A stretch of DNA of 64,000 bases from positions 1,302,001 to 1,366,000 of the forward strand of contig OW818687.1 of the NCBI GenBank assembly GCA_942493275.1, given 5' to 3'. Both the position numbers and the translations under genes were made by a program. Shown here one piece after another: positions 52,226 through 59,981 of the stretch. The DNA comes from G942493275 sp942493275. Lineage in GTDB: Bacteria > Actinomycetota > Coriobacteriia > Anaerosomatales > PHET01. The notes under the pieces were generated by a model. It was not told the origin of the DNA. It did no database searches and worked only from the letters and a program-made list of their open reading frames with translations. Within the stretch, counting starts at the first letter, position 1, and every line of letters starts with the position of its first letter.

Positions 52226-53041
52226 CTATGCCGCACCTTCGGTCGGCGGTGGTTGCAGGTATGCGACGGTCTCGTAAGGAGCCAATGAAACGGGCTGCCG
52301 CTCGAGCGCATAGGTCGAACGGAGCACCGACAGGTCCGTCGTGGGTCGCGCGATGAAGTAGCCCTGGGCGAAGTCGCACCCGATCTCTCGGCAGGCCGCG
52401 AGCTCGGCGGCGGTCTCCACACCCTCGGCGATCACCTGGATTCCGAGCGCACGCGCCGTCGCGACCAGGTGCTGGATGAAGACGAACTTGCGCGTGTCGG
52501 AGTCGATCTTCGAGATGAAGAACCGGTCGACTTTGATGTAGTCCGGCTCGGCATGGTAGAGCAGTTGCAGTCCCGAGAAGCCCGCGCCGTAGTCGTCGAG
52601 CGCGACGCGAAAGCCATCGGCCTGGTAGCGCCGCAGGATGCTTGTTGCATGCTCGACCGAGTGCAGCTGGTGCCGCTCGGAGATCTCGAGGCAGAAGTCG
52701 GCGGGCGCGATGCCGAATTCGCGTGCGAGGGCGGCGGTGTAGCCGGTGCGGTAGTCGGGCATCTCGAGGACGCGCGGATCGAGGTTGTAGAAGAGCCGCA
52801 CGCCAGGCCGTCGTCGACACGCAGCGAACTTCTCGCAGGCCTGGCGCCTCAGCCGGGAGTCGAGTCGGTAGAGCGCACGGTCGGCGTACGCGGCGTCCAG
52901 GAGCTCGTGGATACTCGCGAAGCCTGCCCTCTCGTGCCCTCGAAGCAGCGCCTCGACCGCGGCCACTCGGCCGGTCTTGATCTCGACGATGGGCTGCAGC
53001 GCGTACTCCATCTGGTCGGCAACGCGGTCCCAATCACGCAT
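52226..53041 (-). CDS. EAL-domain c-di-GMP phosphodiesterase
   Basis: The 271-residue protein is a stand-alone EAL domain that should hydrolyse cyclic di-GMP to pGpG in the cytoplasm. Conserved catalytic residues are present: Glu30 (EALLR), Asn86 (FYNLDP), Glu119 (LEISER), Asp149-Asp150 (LDDYGAG), Lys170 (YIKVDR), Glu206/Glu209 (AEGVET) and Gln226 (QGYF), so activity is expected. There is no N-terminal sensor or GGDEF domain. ATG 53041 has GAGAGGAGG upstream. It is divergent from the small gene at 53258, across a 216-bp regulatory gap. Confidence 0.93.
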   Translation of the reverse strand: MRDWDRVADQMEYALQPIVEIKTGRVAAVEALLRGHERAGFASIHELLDAAYADRALYRLDSRLRRQACEKFAACRRRPGVRLFYNLDPRVLEMPDYRTGYTAALAREFGIAPADFCLEISERHQLHSVEHATSILRRYQADGFRVALDDYGAGFSGLQLLYHAEPDYIKVDRFFISKIDSDTRKFVFIQHLVATARALGIQVIAEGVETAAELAACREIGCDFAQGYFIARPTTDLSVLRSTYALERQPVSLAPYETVAYLQPPPTEGAA

Positions 53042-53078
53042 GCGTGTCGCCTCCTCTCACCTCGCCATCATCCGCTCC

Positions 53079-53151
53079 CGCAGGCTCTTCAGGGGTTAAC
53101 CGCGCGTAACTTCTGGCGGCGGTTTCGAGGCGGTTGCGTCACGGCTGTGAC
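53079..53151. promoter_or_regulatory. Divergent promoter region with small palindrome
   Basis: GTCAC-GGCT-GTGAC (53138-53151) lies between the EAL gene and the 53258 operon. GTTAAC-type repeats occur nearby (around 53095 and 53171). They could be binding sites; no regulator is assigned. Confidence 0.3.
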
Positions 53152-53257
53152 ACCCGGGTCAACTCTCCGTTAACTCCGCCCGTGACCCCTTCACTCCCAC
53201 CCTGAATCAGCCGAGACTCCGACAGACGTCGATGAGAAACTCCGCGGGAGGTGTTGG

Positions 53258-53467
53258 GTGTCACAGCTCTACGAGATGTGCCAACAGGCGAACAACCAAC
53301 TCGAGCTCATGCATGTGGGCGATGCTCTGGGGCTTATCAGGGCCAAGGGGATGCTCGCCACGCGAACGGGCTTCCTGGTGAGCCTTGTCACGCCAAACGA
53401 CCCGGACGACGCAGGTAAGCGGCAGGCGCTTCGTGACGCCGCCGAGAGCATCGGTATCAGGCTGTGA
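53258..53467 (+). CDS. Small conserved-looking protein, function unknown
   Basis: The 69-residue frame begins at GTG 53258 behind GGGAGGTG. It is probably soluble and contains the helix MCQQANNQLELMHVGDALGLIRAKGML and a charged C-terminal helix, quoted here in parts: QQANNQLELM, GLIRAKGML, DDAGKRQALRDAAESIG. The HAMP-protein gene begins within about 20 bases of its stop (possible GTG overlap at 53464), so the two form an operon. It may be a small partner of that sensor. Confidence 0.6.
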   Translation: MSQLYEMCQQANNQLELMHVGDALGLIRAKGMLATRTGFLVSLVTPNDPDDAGKRQALRDAAESIGIRL

Positions 53468-53487
53468 AGACGAGGAGTCACGCACAC

Positions 53488-54510
53488 ATGAGCATCAAGC
53501 GACGGATCACCCTGGCCATGGCCGCACTCGTGGCACTGGCCGCGCTGAGCGCGGGCGCCTCCCAGACGATGAGCGCCAAGGCCGGCACCACCGCAGATGC
53601 CGCACTCAGTGCAGCCCGGCAGGCGGCGTGGGCCTCCGAGATGCGCGCCCAGGTGCGCGGATTTGTGAGCGAGGCCGTTGACGTCGCGCTCGCACTGAGG
53701 GAGGGCTCCTCGGCTGAACTATCCGCCGAGTACGGTGACCTGCGCGGTGCCGATATCGCTGTGCGAAGCATGCTCACGCGGGGATCGGCCATCGTCGACG
53801 AAGCCGAGCTGGAGCAGGTGGCCGAGGGCTACGAAACCCTGCGCCTCGACGTCACCGACTGGGTGAACGCCGAGTCTGCGTCCGCCCGCAGGCCGCTGCT
53901 GCTTCTCGCGAGCGACGACAAGCTCATCGCGTCCGCAATCGGCGCGGGCGCCGTCGTGCCAGGCGCCGAGACCGTGGCCGCCGAGCGGATCGCTATGCGC
54001 GCCCACGCCGAGGCTCTCTTCGACGGCGAGTTGCGCCTGATGGTGCGTGGGGCGGAGGAGGAGGCGAGAGCTGCGCAACTCGCAGCGGACGCCGCCCGCG
54101 GGCGTGCTGCGCTGTCCACCACCGCGCTGATGGCGCTCAACATCCTGGGCGCGGCGGTGGTCGGCATCTGGCTGTACCGCACCATCGTGACGCCTCTCTC
54201 GGCCGCGCAGGCGGTGGCCAGCCGGGTCGCCGCAGGCGAGCTCGACGCCGAGTTCCCGGAGCCGGGCGAGGATGAAGTCGGTGTTCTGGTCGCGACGATC
54301 GAGCAGATGCGCGATGCGGTTATCGGCAAGGTCTCGGCGATGCGAGAGGTCGCGGGCGCAGTGCTTGTCACCTCCGAGTCGCTGCATGCCACCGTGGTCG
54401 AGGCCGCCGGCTTCGAGCCCGGTGATGCGGGGTTGGCAGACGCCTTCGAGGAGCTGGACGCCTCGTCGAGGCTGCTTAACCAGCTGGCGACCCAGATGAT
54501 CACGGACTGA
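53488..54510 (+). CDS. HAMP-domain membrane sensor without output domain
   Basis: ATG 53488, with GAGGAG 11 bases upstream, gives 340 residues; a GTG at 53464 in the same frame is the alternative. An N-terminal membrane helix (ITLAMAALVALAALSAGA), a helical extracytoplasmic sensing region (~30-205), a second membrane helix (ALNILGAAVVGIWLYRTIV, ~208-228) and a HAMP domain (TPLSAAQAVASRVAAGELDA, DEVGVLVATIEQMRD) follow. The chain ends about 60 residues after HAMP with a helical tail; no methyl-accepting, kinase or GGDEF domain is present. It looks like a truncated chemoreceptor-type sensor that must signal through a partner. Its neighbours are an EAL gene and a 69-aa gene. Confidence 0.8.
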   Translation: MSIKRRITLAMAALVALAALSAGASQTMSAKAGTTADAALSAARQAAWASEMRAQVRGFVSEAVDVALALREGSSAELSAEYGDLRGADIAVRSMLTRGSAIVDEAELEQVAEGYETLRLDVTDWVNAESASARRPLLLLASDDKLIASAIGAGAVVPGAETVAAERIAMRAHAEALFDGELRLMVRGAEEEARAAQLAADAARGRAALSTTALMALNILGAAVVGIWLYRTIVTPLSAAQAVASRVAAGELDAEFPEPGEDEVGVLVATIEQMRDAVIGKVSAMREVAGAVLVTSESLHATVVEAAGFEPGDAGLADAFEELDASSRLLNQLATQMITD

Positions 54511-54573
54511 GCCCACGCCCTCTTCGAGCCGGTTCGGGGAATATGCGGAGTACTCGGATCGAAGGGGTGCGCC

Positions 54574-54951
54574 GTGAGCGACTACATCGAGGTAATGAGC
54601 GTCGACGGAATTGAACCTGGCACGATGCGGGAGGTCGAGGTTGATGACCATCCGCTGCTGGTGGCGCGCATCGGCGATGAGTTCTACGTCACCGACGCGC
54701 GCTGCCCGCACCTGGGTGGTCACCTCGCGAGAGGCCAGTTGGCCGGCTCGGTGGTGACCTGTCCGAGACACCACTCGCAGTTCGACGTGGCGGACGGCAC
54801 CTGTCTGCGTTGGACCGACTGGACCGGCGCCGTACTCACGGTCGCCGAGCTTGCGCGTCACCCCCGACCACTTCGCGCGTACGAGACCAAGGTCGATGGC
54901 GGCGCGCTCTGGGTGGGACCACAGAAGCCGCCGGGCGGAGTGCCGGAGTAG
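54574..54951 (+). CDS. Rieske [2Fe-2S] ferredoxin-like protein
   Basis: The 125-residue protein starts at GTG 54574 (GAAGGGGTG upstream). Both Rieske ligand pairs are present: CPHLGGHLARG (Cys44, His46) and CPRHHSQFD (Cys63, His66), so a 2Fe-2S cluster with two Cys and two His ligands is expected. There is no membrane anchor or signal, so it is a soluble ferredoxin-type electron carrier, like those of non-haem oxygenases or nitrite reductase small subunits. Its oxygenase or reductase partner is not seen nearby. It is followed 100 bases later by an SRPBCC-fold protein gene. Confidence 0.92.
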   Translation: MSDYIEVMSVDGIEPGTMREVEVDDHPLLVARIGDEFYVTDARCPHLGGHLARGQLAGSVVTCPRHHSQFDVADGTCLRWTDWTGAVLTVAELARHPRPLRAYETKVDGGALWVGPQKPPGGVPE

Positions 54952-55051
54952 GACGCCCGCAACTGTAATGTCGGTCACGTGCAGGATGTGAGGTGCGCGG
55001 GCAGACGAGTATGCTCGTCTCGGCGGGCCCCCAACACGGCGAGGATGGCCA

Positions 55052-55501
55052 ATGCGCAGCTCGGTCTACACGAAGCATCTTGAGCACGCGCCTGCTACCG
55101 TCTCGGCATTTCTTGCCGACCTTCGCAACGACCCCTCCTGGCGACAGGAGGTCACGGGCGCCACGTTGGTCTCCGGCGCTCCCGGTGATGAGGGCTCGCA
55201 CTATGTGGAGCAGGTCGCGTGGGAGGGCGTGCACGCCGAGGCCTCGCTTGCGGTCACCGAGGTGATCAGCGGTTCTCGGCTGGTTGTGGTTGCGCGTGAC
55301 CCGGGCTACCAATCGGAGTTCGAGTACACGTTCGCGCCGTCAGAGGCGGGCACGGACCTCAAGCTGGTGATGTCGATCGAGACCCTTGGACCACTCCAGC
55401 TGGTCGAGCCGTTCATGTGGGCGCTCATCACGCGCTGGGTGGAACGGGACCTGGATGCCCTCGACTCGGCACTGTCTCGCGCGGTCGCGGGCGAGCCCTA
55501 A
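55052..55501 (+). CDS. SRPBCC-superfamily protein (polyketide cyclase/START-like)
   Basis: The 149-residue protein has the helix-grip pattern of the SRPBCC superfamily: an N-terminal strand and helix (KHLEHAPATVSAFLADLRND), PSWRQEVTGATLVSGAPG, strand repeats (AEASLAVTEVISGSRLVVVA, FEYTFAPSEAGTDLKLVMSI) and a long C-terminal helix (ALITRWVERDLDALDSALSR). Such proteins bind hydrophobic ligands. No catalytic residues can be named. The last codons overlap the convergent P-ATPase gene by four bases. Confidence 0.82.
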   Translation: MRSSVYTKHLEHAPATVSAFLADLRNDPSWRQEVTGATLVSGAPGDEGSHYVEQVAWEGVHAEASLAVTEVISGSRLVVVARDPGYQSEFEYTFAPSEAGTDLKLVMSIETLGPLQLVEPFMWALITRWVERDLDALDSALSRAVAGEP

Positions 55502-57495
55502 CGCACCCGCAGCAGCCGCGCGTTTACCGCGACGATCACGGTCGATGCCGACATCAGCAGCCCGCCCATCGCCGGGCTCAACAGAATCCCCTGCGCCGCG
55601 AGCACGCCAGCGGCGAGCGGGATCGCGATGATGTTGTAGCCGGTCGCCCACGCGAGGTTCTGCACCATCTTGCGGTAGGTAGCGCGCGCGAGCGAGATGA
55701 CCGCCGGGATGTCGCGCGGGTCGCTGCGCACGAGCACCACGTCGGCGGTCGCGACGGCCACGTCCGTGCCAGCGCCCACGGCGATGCCGACGTCGGCGGT
55801 CGCCAGCGGAGGAGCGTCGTTCACGCCGTCGCCCACCATCGCCACCCGCTTGCCCTCGGCCTGGATGCGCTTGATGGTCGCGGCCTTCTCGGCAGGGAGG
55901 ACCTGGGCGAAGTAGCGCTCGATGCCCAGCTCGGCGGCGACGCGCGCGGCCACGATCTCGTTGTCACCGGTGAGCATGATGGGCTCGATCCCCATCTCCT
56001 TGAGGCGCGCGATGGTCTCGGCGGACTCGGGGCGGATGACGTCGGACAGGCTGATGGCGCCGATGAGCGCGTCGTCCTCGAGCACGAAGACGACGGTGCG
56101 GCCGCCGGTCATGAGCTCAGCTGCCGAGGCGGGCGGCTCGGTGCCGGATTCGCGCAGGTAGCCGGGGCTGACGACCGCGATGCTCGCGCCGTCGACGCGG
56201 CCGCGGGCGCCCTTGCCGGGGATCGCCTCGAAGCCGTCGACGGCGGCGTGATCGGGCGAGGCCTGCGCGATCGCCTGGGCGATGGGGTGCTCGGAGAGAG
56301 CCTCGACGGAGGCCGCGAGCGACAGCGTCTCGGTCTCGGAGCGCGAGCCGAGCGCGAGCACCTGCTCGACGCCGAAGCGGCCCTCGGTGAGCGTGCCGGT
56401 CTTGTCGAACACGACCGCGTCGAGGGCCCGCGAGCTCTCGAACGCGCTGCGGTTGCGGACCAGCAGACCGGAGCCGGCTGCAAGCGACGTCGAGATCGCG
56501 ACCACGAGCGGAATCGCGAGTCCCAGCGCGTGCGGGCAGGCGATCACCATCACCGTGACCGAGCGCTCCATCGCGTACGCGAGCGTCTCGCCCGCGGCAA
56601 GCCACGCGGCGAACGTGAGCGCGCCTCCGCCGAGCGCGACGAGCGTGAGCCACATCGCGGCCCGATCGGCGAGGTCCTGGGTCTGCGACTTCGACTCCTG
56701 CGCCTCCCGCACGAGCTCGATGACCTGGGAGAGGAACGACTCGGCACCGGTGCGCGCGACCTCGACCACGAGCGCACCCTCGCCGTTGATCGACCCGCCG
56801 ATGACGTCGTCGTCCGGATGCTTGCCCACAGGCACCGACTCGCCCGTCAGCATCGATTCATTCACCGCCGAGGACCCCTCGCGCACGGTTCCATCGGCCG
56901 GAACCTTCTCGCCCGGCTTCACGACGACCTGGTCGCCCGGTTGCAGGTGCTCGATCGGCACGTCCTCGATCCCGCCGTCCGGCGTGCGCCGGTGGGCCTC
57001 CGAGGGCATCAGCTTCGCCAGCGACTCGAGCGCCTTTGACGCCTCGCCCACCGACCGCATCTCGATCCAGTGCCCCAGCAGCATGATGTCGACCAGCGTC
57101 GCGAGCTCCCAGAAGAACGGCATCCCCTCGAGCCCGAGCACGGTCGCGGCGCTGTACAGGTACGCCACGCTGATGGCGACGGCGACGAGCGTCATCATCC
57201 CCGGAGTCCGCGCGCGCAGTTCTCGGACGAGGCCCTTGAGGAACGGGGCGCCGCCGTAGACGTACAGGAAGGTCGACAGGCCGAGCAGGACCCAGTCCGC
57301 GCCCGGGATCTCGAGCATGCGCGCGTCCTCGGCGAGCCAGGGGAGGCCGGGGGAGAGCGCGATGACGGGGACGGTGACCGCGAGACAGACGAAGAAGCGA
57401 CGGCGGAAGTCCGCTACCGAGTGGCCCGCGTGCCGGCCGCCTCCGGAGTCGTGTCCCTGGTGGCTGTTGTGATCGGCGTGCTGCTCGGCATCCAC
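55498..57495 (-). CDS. copB: CopB-type (CPH) copper P1B-ATPase
   Basis: GTG 57495, behind GGGGG, is the preferred start; it gives 665 residues with a His-rich N terminus (DAEQHADHNSHQGHDSGG...). The frame runs further upstream into tRNA-Glu, which cannot be coding; GTG 57546 is the other option. P-type ATPase motifs are complete: TGES actuator (LTGESVPVG), the metal-binding CPH (Cys320-Pro-His322, VIACPHALGLAIPLV), phosphorylation site DKTGTLT (Asp364), TGDNE and GDGVNDAPPL. CPH plus a His-rich N terminus define the CopB/P1B-3 group, which exports copper. It probably works with the cupredoxin/HMA-like protein encoded at 50466. Confidence 0.93.
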   Translation of the reverse strand: MDAEQHADHNSHQGHDSGGGRHAGHSVADFRRRFFVCLAVTVPVIALSPGLPWLAEDARMLEIPGADWVLLGLSTFLYVYGGAPFLKGLVRELRARTPGMMTLVAVAISVAYLYSAATVLGLEGMPFFWELATLVDIMLLGHWIEMRSVGEASKALESLAKLMPSEAHRRTPDGGIEDVPIEHLQPGDQVVVKPGEKVPADGTVREGSSAVNESMLTGESVPVGKHPDDDVIGGSINGEGALVVEVARTGAESFLSQVIELVREAQESKSQTQDLADRAAMWLTLVALGGGALTFAAWLAAGETLAYAMERSVTVMVIACPHALGLAIPLVVAISTSLAAGSGLLVRNRSAFESSRALDAVVFDKTGTLTEGRFGVEQVLALGSRSETETLSLAASVEALSEHPIAQAIAQASPDHAAVDGFEAIPGKGARGRVDGASIAVVSPGYLRESGTEPPASAAELMTGGRTVVFVLEDDALIGAISLSDVIRPESAETIARLKEMGIEPIMLTGDNEIVAARVAAELGIERYFAQVLPAEKAATIKRIQAEGKRVAMVGDGVNDAPPLATADVGIAVGAGTDVAVATADVVLVRSDPRDIPAVISLARATYRKMVQNLAWATGYNIIAIPLAAGVLAAQGILLSPAMGGLLMSASTVIVAVNARLLRVR

Positions 57496-57622
57496 GTGCG
57501 GCCCCCGTTGCTCGGCGCGTCGAGTCCTCGCGTAGTAGTATTCCACCCGCGTCCTAGTTGCCACTTTCGCCTGAGCGTGGCATAGTGCGTCGGTGCATAT
57601 TCGGGCGACCGAAGATGCGTGA

Positions 57623-57698
57623 GCCCCCATCGTCTAGTGGCCAAGGACTCCGCCCTTTCAAGGCGGCAACAGGGATTCGAATTCCCTTGGGGGCACCA
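57623..57698 (+). tRNA. tRNA-Glu (TTC), CCA encoded
   Basis: GCCCCCA (57623-57629) pairs with TGGGGGC (57688-57694); A and CCA follow. The anticodon stem CCGCC/GGCGG encloses CTTTCAA (anticodon TTC), and the T-arm has GGATTCGAATTCC. It stands at the left edge of a defence-gene-rich region, as tRNA genes used by integrases often do. Confidence 0.97.
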
Positions 57699-57706
57699 GA
57701 GCATAC

Positions 57707-57738
57707 GTAGACCCGTCTGTGAAAACAGGCGGGTCTAC
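57707..57738 (+). terminator. Terminator after tRNA-Glu
   Basis: GTAGACCCGTCTG (57707-57719) pairs with CAGGCGGGTCTAC (57726-57738) with one G-T pair, around the loop TGAAAA. Confidence 0.65.
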
Positions 57739-57838
57739 CTGCGTCTTTACGGAAGTTTCCAGCGGCCGAGGCTGCGCCGAAAGAGCTACATCGGCTCTCG
57801 CCGGCGTCAATGTCAGAACAACGTCCTATCATGCTCAC

Positions 57839-58054
57839 ATGATGATTTCAGCTATCACCAGCGAAACGGTTGAGGGCGCGTGGCTCGTCGCTGAGTTCTT
57901 ACAGGCTCAGGAAGATGGGGTCATGGCTCTGATGTGGCGTGAGTATCCGCTGCTCATGCTTGCCTGCGGCTCTATCAGCGCATACTTGTTTGTGGCGAGG
58001 GTGCATCGCTCGGATCGAGGGAGGCGCCGCGGCGCACGACGGCGACCACGTTGA
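57839..58054 (+). CDS. Possible small membrane protein
   Basis: This 71-codon frame starts ATG-ATG-like at 57839/57842. It encodes an acidic helix (ETVEGAWLVAEFLQAQEDG), a membrane-like segment (YPLLMLACGSISAYLFVARV) and an Arg-rich tail. A TATCAT box (~57827) lies so close to the ATG that the message would be nearly leaderless. No family is recognised, and coding status is uncertain. Confidence 0.35.
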   Translation: MMISAITSETVEGAWLVAEFLQAQEDGVMALMWREYPLLMLACGSISAYLFVARVHRSDRGRRRGARRRPR

Positions 58055-58113
58055 GCTGGTCTGTTGAGGTGTGAACCGAGCCTGCCTCGAGCAGCGATGA
58101 AGGGAGACCCCCT

Positions 58114-58719
58114 GTGGTGTCACGCGCGAAGGCGAACGCAGATCCGGCTGTTGTTGCAGACAAGATGCGACGTTTACATGAGCCCCACATCGAGCCCATC
58201 ACCAAATTCGTTGACGACCTTCGAGACCAGAAGCCGGGCGCATATATCCCCTACGTCGATCCTGATCTCGGAGGCATTGACGCGCGGGTGTTGATGTTGT
58301 TCCAGGATCCTGGCGACAAGACCCGGCCCCCACAGGGGAGCGGCATGCTGTCGGTCAGCAACAACGATCGCTCGGCGTCCAGGCTACACGAGGTGCTCGA
58401 GCTTGCAGGGATACCCTGGGGCGAGCTCATGGCCTGGAACGCTGTCCCGTGGCACACGGGCGGTACGAATTCGGCAGAGGACATCAATGCCGGTTTGCGG
58501 ACGCTCTCGCCGCTCGTCAGCTTGCTCCCCCGACTGGAGCTTGTCGTCTCCTTCGGGAATGTGGCGACCAAGTCCTGGGCTCGGGCGCTGATTCTGACAC
58601 CGAGTCTTCAGAAGCACCGTCACTACTCCACTCGGCACCCCAGCCCGTTGGGGCAGACGCGAGGTGGGCGTGCGATTCTTGAGGAGAGCATGCGGCAGGT
58701 GAGGGCAGATCTCGGGTGA
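58114..58719 (+). CDS. Uracil-DNA glycosylase superfamily protein
   Basis: The 201-residue protein starts at GTG 58114. It carries superfamily motif A as VLMLFQDPGDK (residues ~59-69) preceded by GGIDAR, and the late motif RHPSPLG (174-180); the middle contains AWNAVPWH and LVVSFGNVA, typical of UDG folds. Such enzymes excise uracil or related bases from DNA. The Asp/Pro and HPSP elements suggest a functional fold, but family number is not assigned. The next gene starts inside its stop codon (4-bp overlap), so a glycosylase and a nuclease are made together. Confidence 0.85.
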   Translation: MVSRAKANADPAVVADKMRRLHEPHIEPITKFVDDLRDQKPGAYIPYVDPDLGGIDARVLMLFQDPGDKTRPPQGSGMLSVSNNDRSASRLHEVLELAGIPWGELMAWNAVPWHTGGTNSAEDINAGLRTLSPLVSLLPRLELVVSFGNVATKSWARALILTPSLQKHRHYSTRHPSPLGQTRGGRAILEESMRQVRADLG

Positions 58720-59759
58720 CCGTCCAGACCGCAATTGCGCTGGCGTTTTGGAGCCACCGAGGCGAAACGAGGGGGATTGTGTCGCTTACCTCGATCATCA
58801 GCGGTAGGGGCAAAGGGAGGCAACTACGGGAGCTGCTCCGAGAGACGCGTCCAGAGCGGTGTCTGTTCAGGACAGAATCCGGGAGGACGCCTTTTGCGTC
58901 AGACGAGTACCGGATGCTGGTCCCGTATCAGCTGACCAGACGGGGTCACTCCGGAATCGTGGGAACGGCATTCGACTATCTGGCGCGTGCTCTGATTGCG
59001 CGATACATACAGGCGAACAAGAGGGACTTCTTCTACTTGAGCTCCGTCGCCAAGGGCCTCGACCGTCTGAAGCAGTTCCCTGGAGTCGAGAGTGACGCCG
59101 CCGCCAAGATCCAAAGGCGGTTCGAGGAATCTCTTCAACAGGTGAGTCGGTTCATAGAGGGAGAGGACGGGCTTAGCCCTCGCGACATCGCCACAGCCTG
59201 TGGTCACTTGGCGCGACTCGATCACGTTGCCCGCCAGGGGCTTGCAGAGCAGCTGCGGATGCTTGAGTGGACATTAGACGTGCTGACATCCGACGAACTC
59301 CCGGAAATCGTTGACGAACTCGATGGGCTTGCGCGGGTATTTCAGAAGGAGTTCATCGATTCAGACGCGGTCAGACCCGACAGCGCGGTCGTCTTCAATC
59401 CATGCTTCCGCTCGTCGCCTCTACTCAAGGGTGCAGACGCAGACATCGTAATCGACGGCACCCTTTACGATTTCAAGACGACCAAGGACCCGACTTACCT
59501 GTGGCAGGATGCAGCACAGCTGTGGGGCTACTACTTGCTGAGTGTGGATCACGGCCTTTGGGTGGAGCCGCTCATGGCCCAGTACTTCGACGGCAGTATC
59601 GTCTTCGATCCCCGTGCAACCCGAATTGAGCGCATCGCCTTCAATAAGGCACGGTTCGGGGAGATCGAGTACGTCGACGTCGACGACATCGACAAGACCG
59701 TGAAGGATGATGCGGTCGAGCGGTTTGACGAGTATCTCAGGGAGACCGCGTGGTTCTAG
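58716..59759 (+). CDS. PD-(D/E)XK nuclease-like protein
   Basis: The 347-residue protein begins at GTG 58716, overlapping the glycosylase stop as GTGA. A helical N-terminal region (~80-215; GTAFDYLARALIARY) precedes a RecB/Cas4-type nuclease core: GADADIVIDG (Asp243), YDFKTTKD (Asp252, Lys254) and a Q-x3-Y element (QLWGY, Gln268/Tyr272). These match the PD-(D/E)XK pattern D...D-x-K...QxxxY and support a metal-dependent DNase. No helicase domain is attached. Pairing with a UDG-like enzyme suggests cleavage at abasic or modified sites, as an inferred defence system. I do not know a named system with exactly this pair. Confidence 0.72.
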   Translation: MTVQTAIALAFWSHRGETRGIVSLTSIISGRGKGRQLRELLRETRPERCLFRTESGRTPFASDEYRMLVPYQLTRRGHSGIVGTAFDYLARALIARYIQANKRDFFYLSSVAKGLDRLKQFPGVESDAAAKIQRRFEESLQQVSRFIEGEDGLSPRDIATACGHLARLDHVARQGLAEQLRMLEWTLDVLTSDELPEIVDELDGLARVFQKEFIDSDAVRPDSAVVFNPCFRSSPLLKGADADIVIDGTLYDFKTTKDPTYLWQDAAQLWGYYLLSVDHGLWVEPLMAQYFDGSIVFDPRATRIERIAFNKARFGEIEYVDVDDIDKTVKDDAVERFDEYLRETAWF

Positions 59760-59981
59760 CTGGGGTGCAGGACCGAGAACGTCGCCCCTTCCCGCGGCCG
59801 GGCGCCAACGATAGCCAGGCGCCCGCGGTATCCTTTCTCATCCGGAAACGCTACTCAGTCGCAGACACGAAAGGCGACGCGATGGTGCGGCGGCAGAAGA
59901 CTACCTATTCGACGCCTGCGATATGCTCGGTTCGCTCAAGCTAATGCAGCCGGTGCTAATCTCCACATAGCGGCATGCAGT
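59760..59981 (+). other. 222-bp gap before the SIR2 gene
   Basis: No convincing gene or hairpin terminator is seen. Short frames here lack start signals. Confidence 0.3.

Noticed and set aside
55417..57039. 540-codon plus-strand frame opposite copB
   Set aside because: Shadow of the P-type ATPase; composition is arginine/histidine-rich without a fold.
57496..57630. N-terminal extension of CopB
   Set aside because: The extension runs through the region up to and into the tRNA-Glu gene and has no ribosome site; a downstream GTG with GGGGG is better.
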